From assembly GCF_007672725.1 (NCBI RefSeq), contig NZ_VDTC01000001.1, positions 248,001 to 312,000 of the forward strand: DNA of 64,000 bases, written 5' to 3'. Positions within the stretch are counted from its first letter, which is position 1; each line of letters opens with the position of its first letter. Below the pieces are notes generated by a model. The model worked only from the letters and a program-made list of their open reading frames with translations, was not told where the DNA came from and did no database searches. The translations under genes and the position numbers were made by a program. The DNA comes from Corynebacterium aurimucosum ATCC 700975. GTDB lineage: Bacteria; Actinomycetota; Actinomycetes; Mycobacteriales; Mycobacteriaceae. Positions 1 through 9,101 of the stretch are shown here, in pieces.

Positions 1-2980
1 TGTCCGTCAGCGCCTCGGTGTTGCCGTAGGTGCGGCGGAACTCGTTGAACTCCTCGAACTGCTTCGGGAAGAGCAGGCGGTTGAGGGAAGCGCGGCGCTC
101 GGTGGAATCATCCGAAGCCAGGTGCTTCTTCTCATCCTCCGGCACGGGCTTGACGGTGACGTCGCCAGGCGCGCGGCCCTCCAGGACCTTATCGCGCAGC
201 GGCGGCCAGCCACCCGGAGGCGTACCGAGCTCACCGCGCAGGAAGGCGATGACGGAATCCGGGATATCGTACTTGGTCGGGTCGGCCTCAAAGTCAGCCG
301 GGTCTACGCCAGCGCCCACAAGGTGCAGGGCGAGGTCACCGACCACCTTGGAGGACGGAGTCACCTTGGTCGGACGGCCGAGCATCTCATTCACCGCAGC
401 GTAAGTGTCCTCGATGATCTCGAAGCGATCCTCCAAGCCCAGAGCGGTAGCCTGCGCGCGAAGGTTGGACAGCTGGCCACCCGGAATCTCGTGGCGGTAG
501 ACGCGGCCGGTCGGGCCAGGAATACCCTTCTCGAAGGGCTGGTAGAGCTGGCGCACGGCCTCCCAGTACGGCTCAAGGTCGGAGACGGCCTTGAGGGAGA
601 TGCCGGTATCACGAGAGGAGTTCGAGAATGCCGCGATGATGGCGGACAGCGAAGGCTGGGAGGTGGTGCCCGCTAGCGGTGCGGAAGCACCGTCGACGAT
701 GTCGGCACCAGAAAGCGCTGCCGCGTAGTAGGTAGCCAACTGGCCACCGGCGGTGTCGTGCGTGTGCACGTGAACCGGCAGGTCGAACTCCTTGCGCAGA
801 GCCATAACCAGCTTGGATGCGGACTCCGGGCGCAGCAGACCCGCCATGTCCTTGATAGCCAGGACGTGAGCGCCGGTACTGACAATCTCCTCGGCCAACT
901 TGAGGTAATAGTCCAGCGTGTAAAGCTTCTCATCCGGGGAGCACATGTCGCCCGAGTAGGCCATGGCAACCTCGGCCACGGTGGTGTTGGTCTCCAGGAC
1001 GGCGTCGATAGCCGGGCGCATCTGGGTAACGTCGTTCAGCGCGTCGAAGATGCGGAAGACATCCACGCCGGACTTGGCGGCCTCCTGCACGAAACCGGTG
1101 CACACGTCGTTGGAGTACGGCGAGTAGCCCACGGTGTTGCGACCGCGCAGGAGCATCTGGATGTTCTGGTTCGGCATGGCCTCACGCAGCAGATCCAGGC
1201 GCACCCACGGGTCTTCTTTGAGGAAGCGCATGGCGACGTCGTAGGTCGCACCGCCCCATGCCTCCACCGAGTACAGCTCCGGGGTCATGCGGGCGACGGC
1301 CTCAGCGGCGGTGACCAACGCGGTACCGCGCACGCGGGTAGCCAGCAGGGACTGGTGGGCGTCACGGAAGGTGGTATCAGTGACGGCCAGAGCGTCCTGC
1401 TTGCGGATCTTCTCCGCCCACTTCTTCGGGCCCAGCTCCAACAGCTCATCGCGGGAACCGCGGGGCAGCTCGGAGGAAAAGTCCAGATCCGGCAGCTTAT
1501 CGAAGGGACGCAGGGTGGTCGGGCGCTCGCCGTTCGGCTTGTTGACGGTTACATCAGCGATGTAATCAATGATGCGGCCAGACTCATCCACGGCTGGCGG
1601 AGCCTTGAGCAGGTCCGGGTGCTCCGGAATGAAGCTGGTGTCCACGCGGGTGTTGACGAAGTCCGGCTCGCGCAGCAGGGCGCGCAGGAAGCCGATGTTG
1701 GTGGCCACGCCGGCCACCGTGAACTCGTTGAGCGCGCGCTGTGCACGTGCCACGGCCTGCTCAAAGTTGACTCCACGGCAGGTCATCTTCACCAGCAGGG
1801 AGTCGAAGTTCGGGGAGACCTCAGCGCCGACGGCCGTTGCGCCGTCGAGACGCACGCCTGCGCCGCCCGGCGAGCGGTACTGGGTCAGCGTGCCGGTATC
1901 CGGGCGGAAGCCGTTGGAGGGATCCTCGGTGGTGATGCGGCACTGGAGCGCCGCGCCGGTGATGTGGATATCCTCCTGCTTCAGGCCCAACTCCTCGAGG
2001 GAGAAGCCCGCCGCAATCTGCATCTGGGACTTCACGATGTCCACGCCCGTAACCTCCTCGGTCACGGTGTGCTCCACCTGCACGCGGGGGTTCATCTCGA
2101 TGAAGACGTGGTTGCCCTTCTCATCGACGAGGAACTCGACGGTGCCCGCACCTTCGTAGTTGATGTGCTCGCAGAATTTCACGGCGTCTGCACAGATGCG
2201 GTCACGCAGCTCCGGGTCCAGCGTGGGTGCCGGGGCGATCTCGACGACCTTCTGGTGACGGCGCTGCACGGAGCAGTCACGCTCAAACAGGTGCAAGACG
2301 TTGCCGTGGGAGTCAGCCAGAATCTGCACCTCGATGTGCTGCGGGCGAATCACCGCGGTCTCGAGGTAAACGTTGCCATCGCCGAAGGCTGCCTCAGCCT
2401 CGCGGGAGGCCTCAGCACACTTGGTCTTCAGCTCCGCCTCGTTCTCGATGAAGCGCATACCGCGGCCGCCACCGCCGGCCACTGCCTTCACGAAGACGGG
2501 GAAGTTAAAGTCCTTGGCATATTCCGCCAGCTTGTCGACGTCCGTCGAGGGCTTCGAGTCCTTCAGAGTCGGCAGCCCCGCCTCCTGGGCAGCGGCTACC
2601 GCGGCGGCCTTATCACCGGTCAGGTCCAAGGTCTCCGGGGTGGGACCGATGAACTTAATGCCGTTGTCACGGCAAGCACGCGCCAAATCGGCACGCTCCG
2701 ACAGGAAGCCGTAACCAGGGTAAATGGCATCCGCGCCGGACTTCTTGGCGGCGCGAATGACCTCATCGATGTCGAGGTAAGCCTTGACCGGCTGGCCCTC
2801 GTTACCAATGCGCACTGCCTCATTGGCAAAGGCGCGGTGGAAGGAGTTGCGGTCTTCCTTTGGATAAATTGCAACGGTCTTGGAGCCGACCTCAAAGGCA
2901 GCGCGGAAGGCGCGCACGGCAATCTCACCGCGGTTGGCCACCAAGATCTTAGAGAAGGACTTGTGGGCGGTATCAGACAC
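1..2980 (-). CDS. pyc: pyruvate carboxylase, 5' part (C-terminus outside the window)
   Basis: Biotin-dependent enzyme that carboxylates pyruvate to oxaloacetate with ATP and bicarbonate, the main anaplerotic reaction. About 993 codons are present. The N-terminus carries the biotin-carboxylase start (KILVANRGEIAVRAF), followed by the ATP-grasp part and the carboxyltransferase barrel, including DTTFRDAHQSLLATR. The window ends about 145 residues before the expected terminus, so the biotinyl-lysine domain is not visible. The start is GTG at 2980, preceded by AAAGGA about 9 nt upstream; the protein begins VSDTAHKSFSK. No in-frame ATG lies nearby. Identity is certain from residue-level similarity to the C. 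glutamicum enzyme as I remember it. Confidence 0.97.
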   Translation of the reverse strand, partial: MSDTAHKSFSKILVANRGEIAVRAFRAAFEVGSKTVAIYPKEDRNSFHRAFANEAVRIGNEGQPVKAYLDIDEVIRAAKKSGADAIYPGYGFLSERADLARACRDNGIKFIGPTPETLDLTGDKAAAVAAAQEAGLPTLKDSKPSTDVDKLAEYAKDFNFPVFVKAVAGGGGRGMRFIENEAELKTKCAEASREAEAAFGDGNVYLETAVIRPQHIEVQILADSHGNVLHLFERDCSVQRRHQKVVEIAPAPTLDPELRDRICADAVKFCEHINYEGAGTVEFLVDEKGNHVFIEMNPRVQVEHTVTEEVTGVDIVKSQMQIAAGFSLEELGLKQEDIHITGAALQCRITTEDPSNGFRPDTGTLTQYRSPGGAGVRLDGATAVGAEVSPNFDSLLVKMTCRGVNFEQAVARAQRALNEFTVAGVATNIGFLRALLREPDFVNTRVDTSFIPEHPDLLKAPPAVDESGRIIDYIADVTVNKPNGERPTTLRPFDKLPDLDFSSELPRGSRDELLELGPKKWAEKIRKQDALAVTDTTFRDAHQSLLATRVRGTALVTAAEAVARMTPELYSVEAWGGATYDVAMRFLKEDPWVRLDLLREAMPNQNIQMLLRGRNTVGYSPYSNDVCTGFVQEAAKSGVDVFRIFDALNDVTQMRPAIDAVLETNTTVAEVAMAYSGDMCSPDEKLYTLDYYLKLAEEIVSTGAHVLAIKDMAGLLRPESASKLVMALRKEFDLPVHVHTHDTAGGQLATYYAAALSGADIVDGASAPLAGTTSQPSLSAIIAAFSNSSRDTGISLKAVSDLEPYWEAVRQLYQPFEKGIPGPTGRVYRHEIPGGQLSNLRAQATALGLEDRFEIIEDTYAAVNEMLGRPTKVTPSSKVVGDLALHLVGAGVDPADFEADPTKYDIPDSVIAFLRGELGTPPGGWPPLRDKVLEGRAPGDVTVKPVPEDEKKHLASDDSTERRASLNRLLFPKQFEEFNEFRRTYGNTEALTD

Positions 2981-3298
2981 TGGGAGTGATCCTTTCAGAT
3001 AAGCACAATACGAACTTAAGGATAGTGTCCGAGGCGACAACGCGGGCGGAAATCGACATATCGGTCAACAGATTTCGAATAGGTTCTCGCCAGACTCCTA
3101 GGCACACCCCTAGAAGACTCACCCCTTCATGAACAGCTCCCCTTCCCCACACACCCCCCGCACACAAACAATCGGACACCCTCTGCCCGGTATGCGCCTG
3201 CTCGCGCGCGCAAGCCGCACACTTGGCGAATACCTAGGCCGCGCCGGATGGCCGCCCTCGGACCGCGACGCTGCGGCTGGCGAGGGAGCGGACCAGGG
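2981..3298. other. intergenic region upstream of pyc; junction with accessory DNA
   Basis: About 318 bp without a credible gene. The part next to pyc should hold its promoter and ribosome-binding site; several TA-rich hexamers occur, but no pair fits a -35/-10 spacing well. From about 3150 the sequence becomes markedly GC-rich and leads into the SHOCT gene, so the border between core chromosome and inserted DNA probably lies here. Confidence 0.5.
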
Positions 3299-3697
3299 TC
3301 AGACCGAGGAGAGCGCCCTTGCCTTGATCTGGTCGAACTCCTGCTGGGTAATCGCTCCCGAGTCGAGAAGGGCCTTCGCCGAGGCGATCTCATCGGTCGG
3401 GCTCGATCCGGCGGAGCCGCCGGCGACGGACTTGATGTACTCATCCTGCCGCTGCTGGAGCTCCTGGCGCGCCTCGACCGCGCGGTCGGTCATCCCCCGA
3501 CCTCGAACAAGCAGGTACGCGAGCATTCCGATGAACGGCAGCGCGAGGATGAACACCACCCACAGCGCCTTCGCGAAGCCGCCGAGGTCCTTGCTGCGGA
3601 AGAGATCTCCGAAGATCCACCACAGGGACATGAACCATGCGAAGAAGATGAAGAACTCGAACATGGCGAGTAGGAATGAGCCGTTGTCGTCGAACAT
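3299..3697 (-). CDS. SHOCT-domain membrane protein
   Basis: A 132-residue protein. Residues 5-60 hold two hydrophobic segments (LLAMFEFFIFFAWFMSLWW and ALWVVFILALPFIGMLAYLL), the arrangement called PLDc_N-like. A basic/helical linker follows. The C-terminal 30 residues form a SHOCT motif (DEIASAKALLDSGAITQQEF). The start is ATG 3697 because AGGAGG lies 9 nt upstream; a longer frame to 3802 lacks this. Such proteins are common in high-GC actinobacteria and are usually of unknown function, often called membrane-stress or oligomerisation proteins. Its neighbours are insertion-sequence remnants, and the G+C is high, so it probably arrived with mobile DNA. Confidence 0.75.
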   Translation of the reverse strand: MFDDNGSFLLAMFEFFIFFAWFMSLWWIFGDLFRSKDLGGFAKALWVVFILALPFIGMLAYLLVRGRGMTDRAVEARQELQQRQDEYIKSVAGGSAGSSPTDEIASAKALLDSGAITQQEFDQIKARALSSV

Positions 3698-3876
3698 TTG
3701 CTGACTTCCTCCTGACTGGATGGACGCTGGCCGAGCGGTCCACGCGGACCCCAGCGCACGACGGTTAGGAACAAGGACGTGCCCGGGCCGTCGCCGAACC
3801 ATGTTAGCCGCTTTTCCTCACCAAGCGTGGTAGCCGGGTTGCGACGCGCTGACCGGGTTGGGCTGGTGAAGACGGG

Positions 3877-3930
3877 CCTGGGACTCCACGATTCGTAGCG
3901 ACCAAGCAACGGATCGAGAGGAGTCCCAGG
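3877..3930 (+). promoter_or_regulatory. inverted repeat enclosing the ISL3 transposase start
   Basis: CCTGGGACTCC at 3877-3887 is the exact reverse complement of GGAGTCCCAGG at 3920-3930. The right arm includes the transposase ribosome-binding site (GAGAGGAG) and ends at the first base of its GTG start codon. In a transcript entering from outside the element, this 11-bp stem would hide the initiation region. That is a known way for insertion sequences to limit transposase synthesis; the role here is inferred. Confidence 0.55.
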
Positions 3931-4241
3931 TGAGTGTTGAGGCTACCGTCCTGCCCGCTGCGATGCTCGGCATCTCGGGGTTGGTGGTGCTTGCCGTCGG
4001 TGAGTACGGCGGTGAGCTGGAGCTGTTGGTGGAGACCTCCGAGTCGGTGACCGGGTGCCCGCGGTGCGGGGTGGTCGCGGTGGCCCACGGCCGGCGTGAG
4101 CATCTGGTGCGTGACATCCCCTCGGCGGGGCGGCCGGTGCTGCTGGTGTGGCGCAAGCGGCTGTGGCGGTGCGCCGAACCGGCGTGCCCGCAACGTACCC
4201 GGTCAGTACACCTAATAAAGCGACGTCAGTACGTTCGCTAA
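3930..4241 (+). pseudogene. ISL3-family transposase, N-terminal fragment
   Basis: The first 90 or so residues match the start of actinobacterial ISL3-family transposases. A zinc-binding segment is visible (CPRCG near residue 44, then CAEPACPQRT near residues 81-90). Similarity stops after CPQRT at about 4203, where a full-length protein would continue with the remaining 300 or more residues including the catalytic domain. The frame then runs about 13 unrelated codons to a stop. Start is GTG 3930 after GAGAGGAG. The remainder of the gene is absent from the window, so the element has been cut by a later rearrangement and cannot transpose by itself. Confidence 0.8.
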
Positions 4242-4468
4242 TGCTCGAGCTGATCTTTCATCGCTCGTACCTCTTGGCTGCCAGCGTGGTCACTTATTCG
4301 CAACCGCCCACCGTGCGTTCTCTACACCCCTCACCGTTGCACTCATGTGAGACATTTGAACGCGCTGTGGCCTTATCCGTCCCCGCGGATTGCTCCTCGC
4401 CTGTCATTCCTGAAGGGTGTCAGGAAGTTTGTGTGTGAGGCTCTGATCTAGAAGGAGTTTCACCGATA
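4204..4468. other. non-coding DNA between the two transposase remnants
   Basis: No credible gene. The segment from about 4415 (GGGTGTCAGGAAGTTTGTGT) has the character of an IS256-family terminal inverted repeat and probably marks the left end of the next element. The origin of 4204-4414 is unclear. Confidence 0.4.
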
Positions 4469-5830
4469 ATGACTACGGTGTCACCGAAGAAAACCATGAC
4501 CCGGCGAGGGTCAACGAGATCAGCGAGAAGCTGATGGAAAATTCTGAAATCGCCAGCTTGATTAGCGAGCTGTCGAGCTCCGCTGATGATGCAAGCGAGC
4601 TGGTCAAAGGCCTGCTGCAAGCATCAATCAACGCTGGCATTAAGGCGGAGATGGATGCGCACTTGGGCTACGGCCATTCCGACCGCAAAGCGAAATCCCA
4701 GGTCGAAACCGCACAGGAGAATAATCACCGTAACGGGTCGTACACCAAGACCGTCAATTCTGGCTACGGCGCAGTTGAGGTGACCGTGCCCAGGGATCGT
4801 GCCGGCACGTTTACTCCCCGGATGGTGCCCAAGGGTGCACGTCGGCTCACAGAGCTCGACGACATGATTATCTCGCTCTACGCCGGTGGGATGACCGTGC
4901 GCGATATCCAGCATCACCTCGCGACCACCCTTGGGGTGGATATGAGCCCGGATACGATCAGCACCATTACCGATGCGGTGTTAGACGAGGTCATGATCTG
5001 GCAAAACCGCCAGCTCGACGAGTTTTACCCGGTGATCCTCCTCGACGCGCTACGCGTGAAAATCCGTGACGGCCACCGCGTGGTCAACAAGGCTTGCTAC
5101 ATGGCGGTTGGTGTCGACATGGACGGCATCAAGCACATCCTGGGACTGTGGATCGCCGACAATGAAGGAGCCGCATTCTGGGCATCGGTGTGTGCGGATC
5201 TGGCTAACCGCGGTGTCCAAGACGTGTTCATTGTGTGCTGCGACGGGCTCAAAGGCTTGCCGGAAGCCGTGGAGGCAACCTGGCCGAATTCCATGGTACA
5301 GACCTGTATTGTGCACCTGATTCGGGCTGCGAACCGGTGGGTGTCCTACCAGGACCGCAAAGCAGTCTCCCGCGCGCTGCGTGAGGTCTACACAGCCGCT
5401 AACGAGGACACCGCACGTGCCAGCCTGGATGCTTTCGAGGCCAGTGAACTGGGCCGGAAATACCCCCAGTCGGTCAAAGTCTGGCGCGACGCCTGGGAGC
5501 GGTTCGTGCCGTTTCTGCAGTTTCCGCCGGCGGCACGCCGGGTGCTCTACACCACCAATTCAATCGAGTCGCTGAATGCTGAACTGCGTAAAGCTACCCG
5601 CAACAGGGGCCAATTCCCGAACGATACTGCCGCACTAAAGACGCTGTGGCTGATGATCTGCAACATCGAACAAGCGTGCCGCCCAGCGAGCGAAGAAAGC
5701 AAAGCGCGACATTGAGTGCAACGGCTATATTGAAGGAGCGAAAGCCACCGGGTGGAAACAAGCCATCAACCAACTAGCCGTGGCTTACCCCGACCGATTC
5801 GCGGACTACTTGTAAACCACCCCCCATTAA
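4415..5830 (+). mobile_element. IS256-family insertion sequence, decayed and probably right-truncated
   Basis: The transposase occupies almost the whole element. The proposed left end begins at 4415 with GGGTGTCAGGAAGTTTGTGT. I looked for its reverse complement after the transposase stop at 5815 and do not see it; the sequence changes to AT-rich flanking DNA within about 15 bp. The right end is therefore likely lost. End coordinates are approximate, and no target-site duplication could be identified. Confidence 0.6.
4469..5815 (+). pseudogene. IS256-family transposase with two frameshifts
   Basis: The central open frame (4534-5667) encodes a mutator-type DDE transposase. Likely catalytic residues, numbered from 4534, are D171 (LLDALRVK), D237 (CCDGLKGL) and E345 (NSIESLNAEL). 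Two lesions separate it from its ends. The natural ATG at 4469 (MTTVSPKK) is one frame off; one A seems to be missing from the run at 4488-4493. At about 5670 two bases seem lost after CNIE, and the normal tail (KRAAQRAKKAKRD to FADYL, stop at 5815) continues in another frame. Restoring both gives a protein of normal family length. A sequencing error at the A-run cannot be excluded. Confidence 0.85.
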
Positions 5831-5887
5831 ACATGCAGCGGCCAAATAGGAGAAGAGTTACTTCGCTTTTAAAAAAATATAAACCTA

Positions 5888-5917
5888 TTGACATGTTCTA
5901 CCCTCCGTTTCTATCCT
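5888..5917 (+). promoter_or_regulatory. candidate promoter of the ABC exporter genes
   Basis: TTGACA at 5888-5893 is followed after 18 bp by TATCCT at 5912-5917, in an AT-rich stretch just after the IS256 remnant. This is one of the best -35/-10 pairs in the window. It lies about 70 bp before the ATPase start and points towards it. Confidence 0.55.
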
Positions 5918-5989
5918 TCAATCAGGTTCATAAGAACCAACTTCATCCTTCACTTCCAAAGACCGCACGGTGAAGACAGAAAAGAGCTT

Positions 5990-6676
5990 ATGAACTCAGT
6001 CACCATTTCTAACGTCCACAAGTATTTAGGCGAAGGCGCCCAGCGCACGCATGTTCTCAAAGGCGCAAGCCTAGAAGCTGGTGAAGGCGAGTTTCTCGGC
6101 ATTTCAGGAAAGAGCGGCTCCGGTAAAACAACTCTCCTGCGCGCGGTTGCAGGTCTTCTACCTATCGATGAAGGCTCAATCTCGGTCTTCGATACCTGTG
6201 TATCCACCGCTGCTCCCAAGGAACTACTCGCCTTGCGCCGCAACACAATCGGCTTCGTCTATCAAGACGACCTGTTGATGAATGAACTCACAGCGCTCGA
6301 AAATGTCATGCTTGTGCTTGCTGCAGCGGGATTCGATGAGACGACGGCACACGACAAGGCTTGCGAGGCCTTAACCCAGGTAGGACTTGCAGAACTCGCT
6401 CAACGATTTCCCGCAGAGATGTCGCGCGGCCAATGCCAAAGAGTAGGAATCGCCCGAGCACTGTCTGGGAAACGGCGAATTCTCTTGGCTGATGAGCCGT
6501 CTGCTGCGCTCGATTCTGAAAACTCGCACGGCATTTTTCGACTCTTCAAGAAGCTGGCATCAACTGGCACAACCGTGATAGCGACCAGTCACGATCCCAT
6601 CATGCTCGACTATTGCAGCACGGCCTACACGCTGATCGACGGCCAGCTTGGGAAAGCAGCCCCGAATGCTCAATGA
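5990..6676 (+). CDS. ABC transporter ATP-binding protein (exporter type)
   Basis: A 228-residue cytoplasmic ATPase that should energise the permease encoded next to it. Visible motifs are Walker A (GKSGSGKTT), a slightly altered signature (MSRGQCQRVGIARAL instead of LSGGQ), Walker B (ILLADEPSAALD) and the switch histidine (TSHDP). The family resembles MacB/LolD-type ATPases that pair with FtsX-like permeases. The start is ATG 5990, with GAAAAGAG upstream. The stop overlaps the permease start by 11 bp, so the two are translationally coupled. G+C and codon use are lower than in neighbouring core genes, which fits acquisition by transfer. The substrate is unknown. Confidence 0.88.
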   Translation: MNSVTISNVHKYLGEGAQRTHVLKGASLEAGEGEFLGISGKSGSGKTTLLRAVAGLLPIDEGSISVFDTCVSTAAPKELLALRRNTIGFVYQDDLLMNELTALENVMLVLAAAGFDETTAHDKACEALTQVGLAELAQRFPAEMSRGQCQRVGIARALSGKRRILLADEPSAALDSENSHGIFRLFKKLASTGTTVIATSHDPIMLDYCSTAYTLIDGQLGKAAPNAQ

Positions 6677-9101
6677 ACTAATCACGAAAGTCGTGCATTC
6701 TTCGAAACGGTATCGTTTCGGCGCAGCGGCAATCGCAGTGTGCTTAGGATTATTCGCATTTGCTGTCTCGGCTGATCTCTTCATGATGTTGTCCCCGCAG
6801 CAGAAGGCGCAGTCAGAATTGGGAAACAACGCCGTGCGGGTGGACGTGCCTGTGTACACGCGGGCGGGCGTGGTTGAACAGACGCTGCCGCAACTTGATT
6901 CCCCAGAGAGGGGCTTTACTACCCAACTCGAGACTTACGATCTCTATGTCGATAGCAATCCATCAGCTTCCCTTGTCTACAAGGAGTCTCACTGGGAAGA
7001 GCAAGCTCCCGATTTTGGGTTGGCATTGGTTCAGGGCCATTGGCCAAGCGCCCCCGGGGAAGTAATCGTCACTGAGGACGTTAACCTTAGCCTCGGAGAG
7101 AACACAACTGCATTCAACGGCACGCTACCGCTCCGCATCGTTGGCGTTGTATCGAATTCCTTCCACAGCCAGGAGAAAGCGGTGTACGGCGCATCGGGAA
7201 CATGGAACACCATCGACGCCGACGCTTATTCCATGACCTCCGCTTCGGTCCGGCCGATTGTGTTCGGTTCCGAAGGAACGACTCCTGCCGAGCTCACCGA
7301 CTTCATTAGCAGTCAGCTCGAAACTACAAACCTCGTTGATCGCGCCGCGCTTGACGACGCCTTTTCGACCTCACTCCTCACCCGCGAAAGCCTGCTCGCC
7401 ACGCCGCCTTCAGGGTTCGCCGATAGCTATTCTTTCTTCTTCGGCCTGTTCGCCATTGTCATACCGTGTGCTTTGATCCTCTTTTTGTGGCGAGTCACGT
7501 ACCTAGTTCTTCACCCGTTGAACCGGCGGTTCTTCGAGCTAGGAATCTCCCCCTTCCTGTTGTGGAAGTCCAACACATCCACCCTGCTTCGTTCAGCCCT
7601 GATGTACTCCGTCTTAGGCCTCGTTGTAGGTGCAGGCCTGGCGCAATGCGTGCGCCCTTTCATTTCGGGACTTGCGGGGTTGCCTGATCCTGGAGTCCTC
7701 ATTCCGTGGAAATGGTTAGTGCTTCTTCTCGCTAGCTCGCTAGCAGCACTCCTGATTGGCGGTGTTTCCACCGCGCCGTCGACCCAGCCGCATCCGTTCT
7801 GGAAAGACATCCCGCTGCCGGCCTTATCGGCATCATTCTTGCGTTGGAGTGCTATTGCTATTGTCCTTGTGGCCGCGCTCTTTACGGTCGCTTCAGCACT
7901 GCTGGGGCCAGACGTGTTCGAAACCTGGGCGCCATTGCCAACCGTGGCATTGTGCATCGTCTTTTCTCTTTTTCTCGCACGCTGTCCGCGAACCAGCCGG
8001 CCCTACACTCCAGCAGGCGTGGCCCTAAGATTTGCAGAGAAGCACCGGCAGCTTATTGGCACGGGTCTGACGTTGTTGGTCCTGTGCATGGGAACCGCCG
8101 TGTTTAGCAGTTCGATGTCAGCCAGCTTCACAGCCAGTGAGAATGACAGTTTGACGTCAACGATCGCCCCAAACCAGGCACACATTTTAGAGAAGACAGA
8201 TGACGGGCTTTCCACGCGTGCTGAATCCGTTCAGCACCTAGCCACTGCGTTGGGCGTGCCCGCCCCAGTTCGTGTTTCTTATGTCCAAGCCACGCTGGAC
8301 ATGCCCGCGGAGATGTCGGGGACTTTTGGCGTACTGAGCGTCGAATCCGTTCGTAACGTAGAGCAACTCTTAGACCGAGAGCTTACTGCCTCAGAAAAAG
8401 AAGTCCTTAAGACTGGGGCATTAGTCCGCGATCACAGATTCATCAACCAAGACCACGTTTCAATCAACACGAGCAAGAATTCAGGCCACTCATCGCTTTC
8501 AGCGCTGAGTATGGACTTCGGGCCACACTGGGAGAAGCTAGCTGGAGGATTTATCCTCGCATCCACGGCGCAAAATCTAGATGCACCGGCAGGTAGGACA
8601 CAATGGGTCTTTACGGGTCTCCAGGAAGACCAAGAAAAGCGCTTTCTTGATAGCGCTGCACAAGCTCATATCCCCCACGAGCTCGTACTACTGCCACTGA
8701 TTCAAACTTCTTCGACACCGCGGGCATTCTATATCAGCTTGGCAGCCGCGCTTCTCAGCGCGTTAGCCGTAACCTTTGTTTTCTCGCGGCAACTTGCTCG
8801 CGCTACCGAAGCAATCGAGACCACCTTCAAAGTACTAGGCCTCGATTCCTCCTGGCACCTAAGAATCGTTGTACTCACTACGGCCACACTGGCATGTGCC
8901 GCGATCATTACTGGCTGTCTCGCTGGAATCCTCCCGCTTGCCGGAATGGTCTACGCAATGGGAGATGGCCTCACTTTTGCCATCGATTGGAATGCACTTC
9001 TTGTTGCCGCAGGCGCAATAGCATTAGGCGCTGCATGTGGCGTCGGCATGACATGCCTTCGCCACGTGCAGCGCCCGTCGTCAAGCGCAACCGCTAATTA
9101 G
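6666..9101 (+). CDS. FtsX/MacB-like ABC transporter permease
   Basis: An 811-residue membrane protein. One transmembrane helix follows the N-terminus (about residues 20-42), then a large extracytoplasmic domain of about 200 residues. A block of helices follows (SYSFFFGLFAIVIPCALILF and several more to about residue 480), a second extracytoplasmic domain, and three C-terminal helices. This is the double layout of FtsX-type permeases with periplasmic-core domains. Start ATG 6666 (MLNELITK) overlaps the ATPase gene. Its stop overlaps the convergent prpC stop by 4 bp, so the insertion ends exactly against core DNA. Candidate roles are export of, or resistance to, a peptide or lipid; nothing in the sequence decides this. 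Confidence 0.85.
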   Translation: MLNELITKVVHSSKRYRFGAAAIAVCLGLFAFAVSADLFMMLSPQQKAQSELGNNAVRVDVPVYTRAGVVEQTLPQLDSPERGFTTQLETYDLYVDSNPSASLVYKESHWEEQAPDFGLALVQGHWPSAPGEVIVTEDVNLSLGENTTAFNGTLPLRIVGVVSNSFHSQEKAVYGASGTWNTIDADAYSMTSASVRPIVFGSEGTTPAELTDFISSQLETTNLVDRAALDDAFSTSLLTRESLLATPPSGFADSYSFFFGLFAIVIPCALILFLWRVTYLVLHPLNRRFFELGISPFLLWKSNTSTLLRSALMYSVLGLVVGAGLAQCVRPFISGLAGLPDPGVLIPWKWLVLLLASSLAALLIGGVSTAPSTQPHPFWKDIPLPALSASFLRWSAIAIVLVAALFTVASALLGPDVFETWAPLPTVALCIVFSLFLARCPRTSRPYTPAGVALRFAEKHRQLIGTGLTLLVLCMGTAVFSSSMSASFTASENDSLTSTIAPNQAHILEKTDDGLSTRAESVQHLATALGVPAPVRVSYVQATLDMPAEMSGTFGVLSVESVRNVEQLLDRELTASEKEVLKTGALVRDHRFINQDHVSINTSKNSGHSSLSALSMDFGPHWEKLAGGFILASTAQNLDAPAGRTQWVFTGLQEDQEKRFLDSAAQAHIPHELVLLPLIQTSSTPRAFYISLAAALLSALAVTFVFSRQLARATEAIETTFKVLGLDSSWHLRIVVLTTATLACAAIITGCLAGILPLAGMVYAMGDGLTFAIDWNALLVAAGAIALGAACGVGMTCLRHVQRPSSSATAN

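Noticed and set aside
758-2989. Open frame of 743 codons on the plus strand opposite pyc
   Set aside because: It is the antisense shadow of pyc, produced by high G+C codon use; its translation is His/Gly/Val-rich and has no domain pattern.
3930-4241. Reading the 103-residue zinc-finger frame as a small regulator
   Set aside because: Its sequence follows the start of ISL3 transposases and ends abruptly in unrelated codons.
4534-5715. Treating the central IS256 frame as an intact 393-residue transposase
   Set aside because: Both ends of the normal protein are present in other frames, so the open frame is only the middle part.
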